64,000 nucleotides of DNA from Colletes latitarsis (lineage: Eukaryota > Arthropoda > Insecta > Hymenoptera > Colletidae). The stretch is from the NCBI RefSeq assembly GCF_051014445.1, contig NC_135134.1, positions 9,577,672-9,641,671 on the forward strand, read 5' to 3'. Shown here in pieces: positions 26,284 through 37,800 of this stretch (position 1 is its first letter; each line of letters starts with the position of its first letter). The notes under the pieces are model-generated. The model ran no database searches, had not been told where the DNA came from, and saw only the letters and a list, made by a program, of their open reading frames with translations. Both the position numbers and the translations under genes were made by a program.

Positions 26284-26577
26284 ACAATCCCAGACATAAC
26301 TGACGTTATCCTATAAAATATTAATCGCAACCAGGTTTGATTGACTGTTTCAGTGTGGTACCACATTACTACGTGATTCAAATCAGAAAAAGCCCAGGAT
26401 CTAGCCAACAAGTATACCAAAAATGCGAAAGTATGAGCCTGATGATTGCAAATACCAGAACAATCCCAGACATAACTGACGTTATCCTATAAAATATTAA
26501 TCGCAACCAGGTTTGATTGACTGTTTCAGTGTGGTACCACATTACTACGTGATTCAAATCAGAAAAAGCCCAGGATC
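26284..26577. repeat. Single-monomer tandem duplication at the domain edge
   Basis: 'acaatcccagacataactga' begins at 26284 and again at 26460, offset 176. The two monomers also share 'caggtttgattgactg' and 'gtgattcaaatcagaaaaag'. They appear almost identical, which suggests a very recent duplication immediately left of the A/B boundary. Confidence 0.8.
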
Positions 26578-26707
26578 TGGCCATCAAGTATGAGAAATAT
26601 GCGAAAGTATGAGCCTGCTGAGGGCAAATCCTAGACCTAACCCAGACATAACATGAGTTATTCTCTAAAATATTCATCGAAACCAGGTTTAATGGACTGA
26701 TTCAGTG
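26532..26707. repeat. Hybrid monomer at the A/B boundary
   Basis: The first 46 bases (26532-26577, through 'caggatct') match the domain A monomer immediately to the left. From 26578 on, the sequence is domain B: 'ggccatcaagtatgagaaat', 'cctgctgagggcaaatcc', 'aacatgagttattctc' and 'caggtttaatggactg'. The switch is therefore within about 10 bp. Both halves stay in monomer register, as expected from homologous crossover between A and B monomers. A breakpoint made by assembly cannot be excluded from sequence alone. Confidence 0.8.
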
Positions 26708-29700
26708 TGGTACCACATTTCTACGTGATCCAAACCAGAAAAAACCCAGAATCTGTTCAACAAGTATGTGAAAAACGCGAAACTATGACCCTGATGAGGG
26801 CAAATCCCAGACATAACATGTGTTATCCTCCAAAATATTTATCAAGACCAGATTTAATTGAATGTTTCAGTGTGGTACCACATTACTACGAGATCCAAAC
26901 CAGAAAAAACCCAGGATATGTTCAAGAAGTATGTCGAGAATGCGAAAGTATGTGTCTGATGATGGCAAATCCCAGGCCTAACCTAGACCTAACATGCGTT
27001 ACCCTCAAAATTGTTGATAGAAACCAGGTTTAATCGACTGTTTCAGTGTGGTACCACATTACTACGTGATCCAAACCAGAAAAAAACCCAGGATCTGGCC
27101 ATCAACTATGAGAAATATACGAAAGTACGAGCCTGATGAGAGCAAATCCCAGACCTAACCAAGACCTACCATGCGTTATTCTCTAAAATATTGTTCGAAA
27201 CCATGTTTAATGGACTTTTTCAGTGTGGTACCACATTACTACGTGATCCAAACCAGAAAAAACCCAGGATCCGCTCAACATGTACGTGAAGAATGCGAAA
27301 GTATGTGTCTGATGAAGGAAAATCCCAGGCCTAACCAAGACCTAACTTGCGTTATCCTCTAAAATATTTATCGAAAACAGATTTAATGGACTATTTCAGT
27401 GTGGTACCACATTACTGCGTGATCCAATCCACAAAAAGCCCAGAATATGGGCATCAACTATGAGAGATATGCGAAAGTACGAGCCTGATGAGAACAAATC
27501 CCAGACCTAACCAAGACCTACGATGCGTTATTCTGTATAATATTGATCGAAACCAGGTTTAATGGACTGTTTCAGTGTGGTACCACATTACTACGTGATC
27601 CAAACCAGAAAAAACCCAGAATCTGTTCAACAAGTATGTGAAAAACGCGAAACTATGACCCTGATGAGGGCAAATCCCAGACATAACATGTGTTATCCTC
27701 CAAAATATTTATCAAGACCAGATTTAATTGAATGTTTCAGTGTGGTACCACATTACTACGAGATCCAAACCAGAAAAAACCCAGGATATGTTCAAGAAGT
27801 ATGTCGAGAATGCGAAAGTATGTGTCTGATGATGGCAAATCCCAGGCCTAACCTAGACATAACATGCGTTATCCTCTAAAATATTGATCGAAACCAGGTT
27901 TTATTGAATGTTTCAGTGTGATACCACATTACTATGTGATCCAATCCAGAAAAAGCCCAGGATCTAGACATCAAGTATGAGAAATATGCGAAAGTACGAG
28001 CCTGATGAGAGCAAATCCCAGACCTAACCAAGACCTACGATGCGTTATTCTGTAAAATATTGATCGAAACCTGGTTTAATGGACTGTTTCAGTGTGGTAC
28101 CACATTACTGCGTGATCCTATCCAGAAAATGCCCAGGATCTAGCCATCAAGTATGACAAATATGCGAAAGTGTGAGCCTGCTGAGGGCAAATCCTAGACC
28201 TAACCCAGACATAACATGAGTTATTCTCTAAAATATTGTTCCAAACCAGGTTTAATGGACTGTATCAGTGTGGTACCACATTAGTACATGATCCAAACCA
28301 GAATAAGCCAGGGATCTGTTAAACAAGTATGTGAAAAACGTGAAAGTATGACCCTGATGAGGGCAAATCCCAGACCTAACCAGGACCTACGATGCGTTAT
28401 TCTGTAAAATATTGTTCGAAACCAGGTCTAATGGACTGCTTCAGTGTGGTACCACATTACTACGTGATCCAAACCAGAAAATACCCAGAATCTGTTCAAC
28501 AAGTATGTGAAAAACGCGAAACTATGAACCTGATGAGGGCAAATCCCAGACCTATCCCAGACATAACATGCGTTATCCTCTAAAATATTGATCGAAACCA
28601 GTTTTAATGGACTGTTCCAGTGTGGTATCACATTACTGCGTGATCCAATCCAGAAAAAGCGCAGGATCTAGCCATCAAGTATGAGCAATATGTGACAGTG
28701 TGAGCCTGCTGAGGGCAAATCCTAGACCTAACCCAGACATAACATGAGTTATTCTCTAAAATATTGTTCCAAACCAGGTGTAATGGACTGCATCAGTGTG
28801 GTACCACATTAGTACATGATCCATTCCAGAATAAGCCAGGGATCTGTTCAACAGGTATGTGAAAAACGCGAAAGTATGACCCTGATGATGGCAAATCCCA
28901 GACCTAACCAAGACCTAACATGCGTTATTCTCTAAAATATTGATCGAAACCAGGTTTAATGGACTGGTTCAGTGTGGTACCACATTACTACGTGATCCAA
29001 ACCAGAAAAACCCAGGATCTGTTCAACAAGTATGTGAAAAATGCGAAAGTATGACCCTGATGATGGCAAATCCGAGACCTAACCTAGACATAACATGCGT
29101 TATTCTCTAAAATATTGTTCGAAACCAGGTTTAATGGACTGTTTCAGTGTGGTACCACATTACTACGTGATCCAAACCAGAAAAAGCCCAGAATCTGGCC
29201 ATGAAGTATGAGAAATATGCGAAAGTACGAGCCTGATGAGAGCAAATCCCAGACCTAACCATGACCTAACATGCGTTATTCTCTAAAATATTGTTCGAAA
29301 CCAGGTCTAATCGACTGTCTCAGTGTGGTACCACATTACTACGTGATCCAGGCCAGAAAAAACCCAGAATCTGTTCAACAAGTGTGTGAAAAACGCGAAA
29401 CTATGACCCTGATGAGGGCAAATCCCAGACCTATCCCAGACATAACATTCGTTATCCTCTAAAATATTGATCGGAGCCAGGTTTAATGGACTGTTTCAGT
29501 GTGGTACCACATTACTGCGTGATCCAATCCAGAAAAAGCCCAGGATCTAGCCATCAAGTATGAGAAATATGTGAAAGTGTGAGCCTGCTGAGGGCAAATC
29601 CTAGACCTGACCCAGACATAGCATGAGTTATTCTCTAAAATATTGTTCCAAACCAGGTTTAATGGACTGCATCAGTGTGGTACCACATTAGTACATGATC

Positions 29701-32700
29701 CAAACCAGAATAAGCCAGGGATCTGTTCAACAAGTATGTGAAAAACGCGAAAGTATGACCCTGATGAGGGCAAATCCCAGACCCAACCTAGACCTAACAT
29801 GCGTAATCCTCTAAAATATTCATCGAAACTAGGTTTAATGGACTGTTTCAGTGTGGTACCACATTACTACGAGATCCAAACCAGAAAAACCCGGCATCTG
29901 TTCAACAAGTATGTGAAAAATGCGAAACTACGAGCCTGATGAGGGCAAATCCCAGACCTATCGCAGACATAACATGCGTTATCCTCTAAAATATTTATCA
30001 AGACCAGGTTTAATCGACTGCTTCAGTGTGGTACCACATTGCTACGTGATCCAATCCAGAAAAAGCCCAGGATCTAACCATGAAGTATGAGAAATATGCG
30101 AAAGTACGAGCCCGATGAGAGCAAATCCCAGACCTATCCCAGACATAACATGCGTTATCCTCTAAAATATTGATCGAAACCAGGTTTAATGGACTATTTC
30201 AGTGTGGTACCATATTAGTACGTGATCCAATCCAGAAAAACCCCAGGATCTGGCCATCAAGTATGAGAAATATGCGAAAGTACGAGCCTGATGAGAGCAA
30301 ATCCCAGACCTAACCTGGACCTAACATGAGTTATTCACTAAAGTATTCATCGAAGCCAGGTTTAATGGACTTTTTCAGTGTGGTACCATATTACTACGTG
30401 ATCCAAACCAGAAGAAGCCAGGGATCTGTTCAACAAGTATGTGAACAATGCGAAAATATGACCCTGATGAGGGCAAATCCCAGGTCTAACCTAGACATAA
30501 CATGCGTTATCCTCTAAAATATTCATCGAAACTAGGTTTAATTGAATGTTTCAGTGTGATACCACATTACTACGTGATTCAATCCAGAAAAAGCCCAGAA
30601 TCTGGCCATCAAGTATGAGAAATATGCGAAAGTACGAGCCTGATGAGAGCAAATCCCAGACCTAACCTAGACCTAACATGCGTTATTCTGTAAAATATTG
30701 ATCGAAACCAGGTTTAATGGACTGTTTCAGTGTGGTACCACATTACTACATGATCCAAACCTGAAAAAAACCAAGGATCCGTTCTACAAGTATGTGAAGA
30801 ATGCGAAAGTATGTGTCTGATGAAGGAAAATCCCAGGACTAACCTTGGCCTAACTTGCATTATCCTCTAAAATATTGATCGAAACCAGGTTTAATGGACT
30901 ATTTCAGTGTCGTACCACATTACTACCTGATCCAAACCAGAAAAAACCCAGGATCCGTTCAACAAGTATGTGTAGAATGCGAAAGTATGTGTCTGATGGA
31001 GGAAAATCCCAGGCCTAACCAAGACCTAACTTGCGTTATCCTCTAAAATATTGATCGCAACCAGGTTTAATGGACTGTTTCAGTGTGGTACCACATTACT
31101 ACGTGATCCAATCCAGAAAAAGCCCAGGATCTGGCCATCAAGTATGAGAAATATGCGAAAGTATGAGCCTGCTGAGGGCAAATCGTAGACCTAACCCAGA
31201 CATAACATGCGTTATCCTCTAAAATATTTATCAAGACCAGATTTAATGGACTGTTTCAGTGTGGTACCACATTAGTACATGATCCAAACCAGGATAAGCC
31301 AGGGATCTGTTCAACAAGTATGTGAAAAACGCGAAAGTATGACCTTGATGACGGCAAATCCCAGGCATAATCTAGACCAAACATGCGTTGTCCTCTAAAA
31401 TATTGATCGAACCCAGATTTAATGGACTGTTTCAGTGTGGTACCACATTACTACGTGATCCAAACCAGAAGAAGCCAGGGATCAGTTCAACAAGTATGTG
31501 AACAATGCGAAAATATGTGTCTGATGAAGGAAAATACCAGACCTAACCTAGACCTAACATGAGTTATTCTCTAAAATATTGATCGAAACCAGGTTTAATG
31601 GACTGTTTCAGTGTGGTACCACATTACTACGTGATCCAAACCAGAAAAAGCCAGGGATCTGTTCAACAAGTATGTGAAAAATGCGAAAATATGACCCTGA
31701 TGAGGGCAAATCCCGGACCTAACCTAGACCTAACATGAGTTATTCTCTAAAATATTCATCGAAGCCAGGTTTAATCGACTGTTTCAGTGTGGTACCACAT
31801 TACTACGTGATCCAAACCAGAATAAAACCCAGGATCTCTACAACTAGTATGTGAAGAATGCGAAAGTATGAGCCTGACGAGGGCAAATCCCAGACCTATC
31901 CCAGACATATCTTGCGTTATCATCTAAAATATTGACCGAAACCTGTTTTAATCTACTGTTTCAGTGTGGTACCACATTACAACGTGATCCAAATCAGAAA
32001 AAGCCCAGAATCTGGCCATCAACTATGAGACATATGCGAAAGTACGAGCCTGATGAGAGCAAATCCCAGACCTCACCAAGACCTAACATGCGTTATTCTG
32101 TAAAATATTGATCGAAACCAGGTTTAATGGACTGTTTCAGTGTGGTACCACATTACTACTTGATCCAAATCAGGAAAAACCCAGAATCTGTTCAACAAGT
32201 ATGTGAAAATCGCGAAACTGTGAGCCTGATGGGGGCAAATCCCAGACCTATCGCAGACATAACATGCGTTATCCTCTAAAATATTGATCGAAACCAGGTT
32301 TAATGGACTGTTTCAGTGTGGTACCACATTACTACGTGATCCAAACCGGAAAAAGCAGGGGATCTGTTCAACAAGTATGTGAAAAATGCGAAAATATGAC
32401 CCTGATGAGGGCAAATCCCGGACCTATCCCATACCTAACTTGCGTTATCCTCTAAAATATTGATCGAAACCAGGTTTAATGGACTATTTCAGTGTGGTAC
32501 CACATTACTACGTGATCCAATCCAGAAAAACCCCAGGTTCTGGCCATCAAGTTTGAGAAATATTCGAAAGTACGAGCCTGATGAGAGCAAATCCCAGACC
32601 TAACCCAGACCTAACATGCGTTATCTTCTAAAATATTTATCAAGACCAGATTTAATGGTCTGTTTCAGTGTGGTTCCACATTAGTACATGATCCAAACCA

Positions 32701-33109
32701 GAATAAGCCAGGGATCTGTTCAACAAGTATGTGAAAAACGTGAAAGTATGACCCTGATGAGGGCAAATCCCAGGCCTAATCTAGACCTAACATGCGTTAT
32801 CCTCTAAACTATTGATCGAAACTAGGTTTAATGGACGGTTTCAGTGTGGTACCACATTACTACGTGATCCAAAACAGAAAAACCGAGGATCTGTTCAACA
32901 AGTATGTTAAAAATGCGAAAATATGACCCTGATGAGGGCAAATCCCAGTCCTATCCCAGACCCAACATGCGTTGTCCTCCAAAATATTTATCAAGACCAG
33001 ATTTAATTGAATGTTTCAGTGTGGTACCACATTACTATGTGATCCGAACCAGAAAAGACCCAGGATCTGTTCAACAAGTATGTGGAGAATGCAAAAGTGT
33101 GTGTCTGAT
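26578..33109. repeat. Domain B, weakly ordered left part
   Basis: The two middle types are interspersed without a long fixed period. Short echoes exist. 'gtgagcctgctg' with 'attgttccaaacc' occurs at 28172, 28700 (offset 528, 3 monomers) and 29579 (offset 879, 5 monomers). Many monomers here have 'attgttcgaaacc', which is rare further right. No gene is present. Confidence 0.7.
26707..27870. repeat. 870-bp repeat pair with an 11-bp contraction
   Basis: A two-monomer block at about 26707-27000 recurs at about 27577-27870. The landmark 'caaatcccagacataacatg' lies at 26801 and 27671, offset 870. In both copies the 11-bp doublet has lost one unit: 'cccagacataac' stands where others have 'cccagacctatcccagacat'. 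Five monomers minus 11 bp gives the observed 870 bp. The following monomers share 'cattactacgagatcc', 'ggatatgttcaagaag' and 'gtatgtcgagaatgc'. Confidence 0.8.
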
Positions 33110-34270
33110 GAGGGCAAATCCCAGGCCTAATCTAGACCTAACATGCGTTATCCTCTAAACTATTGATCGAAACTAGGTTTAATGGACTGTTTCAGTGTGG
33201 TACCACATTACTACGTGATCCAAACCAGAAAAACCGAGGATCTGTTCAACAAGTATGTTAAAAATGCGAAAGTATGACCCAGATGAGGGCAAATCCCAGA
33301 CAAGTCCCAGACATAACATGCCTTATCCTCTAAAATATTGATCGAAACCAGGTTTAATGGACGGTTTCAGTGTGGTACCACATTACTACGTGTCCAAACC
33401 AGAAAAAACCCAGGACCCGTTCTACATGTATGTGAAGAATGCGAAATTATGTGTCTGATGAGGGAAAATCCTAGGCCTAATCTAGACCTAACTTGCGTTA
33501 CCCTCAAAATTATTGATCGAAACCAGGTTTAATCGACTGTTTCAGTGTGGTACCACATTACTACGGGATCCAATCCAGAAAAAGGCCAGAATCTGTTCAA
33601 CAAGTATGTGAAAAACGCGAAACTATGAGCCTGATGAGGGCAAATCCCAGACCTATCCCAGACATAACATGCGTTATCCTCTAAAATATTGATCGAAACC
33701 AGGTTTAATGAATTGTTTCAGTGTGGTACCACATTACTACGTGATCCAAACCAGAAAAAGCCGGGGATCTGTTCAACAAGTATGTGATAAATGCGAAAAT
33801 ATGACCCCGATGAGGTCAAATCCCGGACCTAACCTTGACCTTACATGAGTTATTCTCTAAAATATTCATCGAAGCCAGGTTTAATGGACTTTTTCAGTGT
33901 GGTACCACATTACTACGTGATCCAATCCAGAAAAACCCCAGGATCGGGCCATCAAGTATGAGAAATATGCGAAAGCATGAGCCTGCTGAGGGCAAATCCT
34001 AGACCTAACCCAGACCTAACATGCGTTATCCTCTAAAATATTTATCAAGACCAGATTTAATGGACTGTTTCAGTGCGGTACCACATTACTACGAGATCCA
34101 AACCAGAATAAAACCCAGGATCTGTACAACTAGTATGTGAAGAATGCGAAAGTATGAGCCTGACGAGGGCAAATCCCAGACCTATCCCAGACATAACTTG
34201 CGTTATCCTCTAAAATATTGATCGAAACCAGGTTTAATGGATTGCTTCAGTGTGGTACCACATTACTACG
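33110..34270. repeat. 1.16-kb block repeated at +5097 and further right
   Basis: From 'ggcctaatctagacc' (33125) to 'attgcttcag' (34241) the sequence matches 38207-39367 at offset 5097 (29 monomers). Much of it also matches about 42080-42950 (a further 3866 bp) and about 47900-48740 (a further 5627 bp). It contains the frameshifted 'acgtgtcc' monomer and the 'gtgataaatgcg' monomer in a fixed order. Confidence 0.8.
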
Positions 34271-35130
34271 TGATCCAATCCAGAAAAAGCCCAGGATCTG
34301 GCCATCAAGTATGAGAAATATGCGAAAGTATGAGCCTGCTGAGGGCAAATCCTAGACCTAACCCAGACCTAACATACGTTATCCTCTAAAATATTTATCA
34401 AGACCAGATTTAATGGACTGTTTCAGTGTGGTACCACATTAGTACATGATCCAAACAAGAATAAGCCAGGGATCTGTTCAACAAGTATGTGAAAAATGCG
34501 AAAGTATGACCCAGATGAGGGCAAATCCCAGACATGTCCCAGACCTAACATGCGTTGTCCTCTAAAATATTGATCGAAACCAGATTTAATGGACTGTTTC
34601 AGTGTGGTACCACATTACTACGTAATCCAAAGCAGAAGAAGCCAGGGATCTGTTCAACAAGTATGTGAACAATGCGAAAATATGGCCCTGATGAGGGCAA
34701 ATCCCAGACCTATCCCAGACATAACATGCGTTATCCTCTAAAATATTGATCGAAACCAGGTTTAATGAATTGTTTCAGTGTGGTACCACATTACTACGTG
34801 ATCCAAACCAGAAAAAGCCGGGGATCTGTGCAACAAGTATGTGAAAAATGCGAAAATATGACCCTGATGAGGGCAAATCCCGGACCTAACCTAGACCTAA
34901 CATGAGTTATTCTCTAAAATATTCATCGAAGCCAGGTTTAATGGACCTTTTCAGTGTGGTACCCCATTACTACGTGATCCAAACCAGAAAAAACCCAGGA
35001 TCCGTTCTACATGTATGTGAAGAATGCGAAATTATGAGTCTGACGAGGGAAAATCCCAGGCCTAACCTAGACCTAACATGCGTTACCCTCAAAATTATTG
35101 ATCGAAACCAGGTTTAATCAACTGTTTCGG

Positions 35131-35820
35131 TGTGGTACCACATTACTACGGGATCCAATCCAGAAAAAGGCCAGAAACTTTTCAACAAGTATGTGAAAAA
35201 CGCGAAACTATGAGCCTGATGGGCGCAACTCCCAGACAAATCCCAGACATAACATGCGTTATCCTCTAAAATATTGATCGAAACCAGGTTTAATGGACGG
35301 TTTCAGTGTGGTACCACATTACTACGTGTCCAAACCAGAAAAAACCCAGGACCCGTTCTACATGTATGTGAAGAATGCGAAATTATGTGTCTGATGAGGG
35401 AAAATCCTAGGCCTAATCTAGACCTAACTTGCGTTACCCTCAAAATTATTGATCGAAACCAGGTTTAATGGACTGTTTCATTGTGGTACCACATTACTAC
35501 GGGATCCAATCCAGAAAAAGGCCAGAAACTGTTCAACAAGTATGTGAAAAACGCGAAACTATGAGCCTGATGGGGACAACTCCCAGACAAATCCCAGACA
35601 TAACATGCGTTATCCTCTAAAATATTGATCGAAACCAGGTTTAATGGACGGTTTCAGTGTGGTACCACATTACTACGTGTCCAAACCAGAAAAAACCCAG
35701 GACCCGTTCTACATGTATGTGAAGAATGCGAAATTATGTGTCTGATGAGGGAAAATCCTAGGCCTAATCTAGACCTAACTTGCGTTACCCTCAAAATTAT
35801 TGATCGAAACCAGGTTTAAT
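35131..35820. repeat. Two tandem copies of a 351-bp dimer (left)
   Basis: A dimer made of a 'gggatccaatccag' monomer and an 'acgtgtccaaacc' monomer occurs twice in a row; the 'tgtcc' landmark is at 35327 and 35678, offset 351. One base is missing from each dimer (352 expected) because of the 'gtgatcc' to 'gtgtcc' deletion. The block recurs at 44442-45131, offset 9311 (53 monomers). Confidence 0.85.
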
Positions 35821-36764
35821 GGACTGTTTCATTGTGGTACCACATTACTACGGGATCCAATCCAGAAAAAGGCCAGAAACTGTTCAACAAGTATGTGAAA
35901 AACGCGAAACTATGAGCCTGATGAGGGCAAATCCCAGACCTATCCCAGACATAACATGCGTTATCCTCTAAAATATTGATCGAAACCAGGTTTAATGAAT
36001 TGTTTCAGTGTGGTACCACATTACTACGTGATCCAAACCAGAAAAAGCCGGGGATCTGTTCAACAAGTATGTGATAAATGCGAAAATATGACCCCGATGA
36101 GGTCAAATCCCGGACCTAACCTTGACCTTACATGAGTTATTCTCTAAAATATTCATCGAAGCCAGGTTTAATGGACTTTTTCAGTGTGGTACCACATTAC
36201 TACGTGATCCAATCCAGAAAAAGCCCAGGATCGGGCCATCAAGTATGAGAAATATGCGAAAGTATGAGCCTGCTGAGGGCAAATCCTAGACCTAACCCAG
36301 ACCTAACATGCGTTATCCTCTAAAATATTTATCAAGACCAGATTTAATGGACTGTTTCAGTGTGGTACCACATTAGTACATGATCCAAACAAGAATAAGC
36401 CAGGGATCTGTTCAACAAGTATGTGAAGAATGCGAAAGTATGAGCCTGACGAGGGCAAATCCCAGACCTATCCCAGACATAACATGCGTTATCCTCTAAA
36501 ATATTGATCGAAACCAGGTTTAATGAATTGTTTCAGTGTGGTACCACATTACTACGTGATCCAAACCAGAAAAAGCCGGGGATCTGTTCAACAAGTATGT
36601 GATAAATGCGAAAATATGACCCCGATGAGGTCAAATCCCGGACCTAACCTTGACCTTACATGAGTTATTCTCTAAAATATTCATCGAAGCCAGGTTTAAT
36701 GGACTTTTTCAGTGTGGTACCACATTACTACGTGATCCAATCCAGAAAAAGCCCAGGATCGGGC

Positions 36765-37800
36765 CATCAACTATGAGAAATATGCGAAAGTACGAGCCTG
36801 ATGAGAGCAAATCCCAGACCTAACCAAGACCTAACATGCGATATTCTGTAAAATATTGATCGAAACCAGGTTTAATGGACTGTTTCAGTGTGGTACCACA
36901 TTACGACGTGATCCAAACCAGAACAAACCCAGAATCTGTTCAACAAGTATGTGAAAAACGCGAAACTATGAGCCTGATGAGGGCAAATCCCAGACCTATC
37001 CCAGATATAACATGCGTTATCATCTAAAATATTGATCGAAACCAGGTTTAATTTACTGTTTCAGTGTGGTACCACATTGCTACGTGATGCAATCCAGAAA
37101 AAGCCCAGGATCTAGCCATGAAGTATGAGAAATATGCGAAAGTACGAGCCTGATGAGAGCAAATCCCAGACCTAACCTAGACCTAACATGATAGGTCTAA
37201 AATATTCATCGAAGCCAGGTTTAATGGACTTTTTCAGTGTGGCACCACATTACTACGTGATCCAAACCAGAAAAAACCCAGGAGCCGTTCAACAAGTATG
37301 TGAAGAATGCGAAAGTATGTGTCTGATGAAGGAAAATCCCAGGCCTAACCTAGACCTAACTTGCGTTATCCTCTAAAATATTGATCGAAACCAGGTTTAA
37401 TGGACTGTTTCAGTGTGGTACCACATTACTACGTGATCCAATCCAGAAAAAGCCCAGGATCTGGCCATCAAGCACGAGAAATATACGAAAGTATGAGCCT
37501 GCTGAGGGCAAATCCTAGTCCTAACCCAGACCTAACATGCGTTATCCTCTAAAATATTTATCAAGACCAGATTTAATGGTCTGTTTCAGTGTGGTACCAC
37601 ATTAGTACATGATCCAAACCAGAATAAGCCAGGGATCTGTTCAACAAGTATGTGAAAAACGTGAAAGTATGACACTGATGAGGGCAAATCCCAGGCCTAA
37701 TCAAGACCTAACATGCGTTATCCTCTAAAGCATTGATCGAAACTAGGTTTAATGGACTGTTTCAGTGTGGTACCACATTACTACGTGATCCAAACCAGAA
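36765..37800. repeat. 1.0-kb block repeated at +3691 and +7028
   Basis: The marker 'aggtctaaaatattcatc', a monomer in which 'cgttatcctct' is contracted, lies near 37191, 40882 and 44219. The offsets are 3691 (21 monomers) and 3337 (19 monomers). The left copy matches 40456-41491. Its continuation 'ccagaaaaaccgaggatc' resumes only at about 41841, so the second copy has gained two monomers. The third copy is shorter, about 43930-44420. Confidence 0.75.

Larger units (their letters stand above)
1..26577. repeat. Domain A of the satellite
   Basis: Monomers here share a set of variants: 'aattgactg' before the palindrome, 'tatgcgaaaaatgcg' in the 9-bp doublet, 'gatgattgcaaatacc' or 'gatgatggcaaatacc' in the middle, 'aaccggcgtt' or 'aaccggtgtt' after the 11-bp doublet, and 'attaatcgcaacc'. 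Two length forms alternate irregularly: 'ggccaacaag' (176 bp) and 'ggccattcaag' (177 bp). This explains offsets that are multiples of about 176.7 bp, such as 1767 and 2474. Many monomers carry GTGGCACCAC instead of GTGGTACCAC, which breaks the palindrome. Divergence between neighbours is clearly higher than in domain B. Confidence 0.9.
23134..26577. repeat. Domain A mosaic between the large unit and the domain boundary
   Basis: This stretch is assembled from pieces also found in the large unit. About 20900-21792 recurs at 23374-24266 (offset 2474, 14 monomers). The 'actaaaaacg' variant recurs again at 25481 (offset 1767, 10 monomers). 'attgaatcca' at 22261 recurs at 24911 (2650, 15 monomers) and 26148 (1237, 7 monomers). 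'ctatagtcttgatc' at 22074 recurs at 25961 (3887, 22 monomers). The pieces are out of their original order, so this is not one further tandem copy. Confidence 0.75.

Noticed and set aside
33460..33500. Cluster of AvrII, StuI and XbaI sites as a possible regulatory palindrome
   Set aside because: It belongs to one variant monomer class and arises from a few substitutions in the 11-bp doublet region. It is useful as a marker only.
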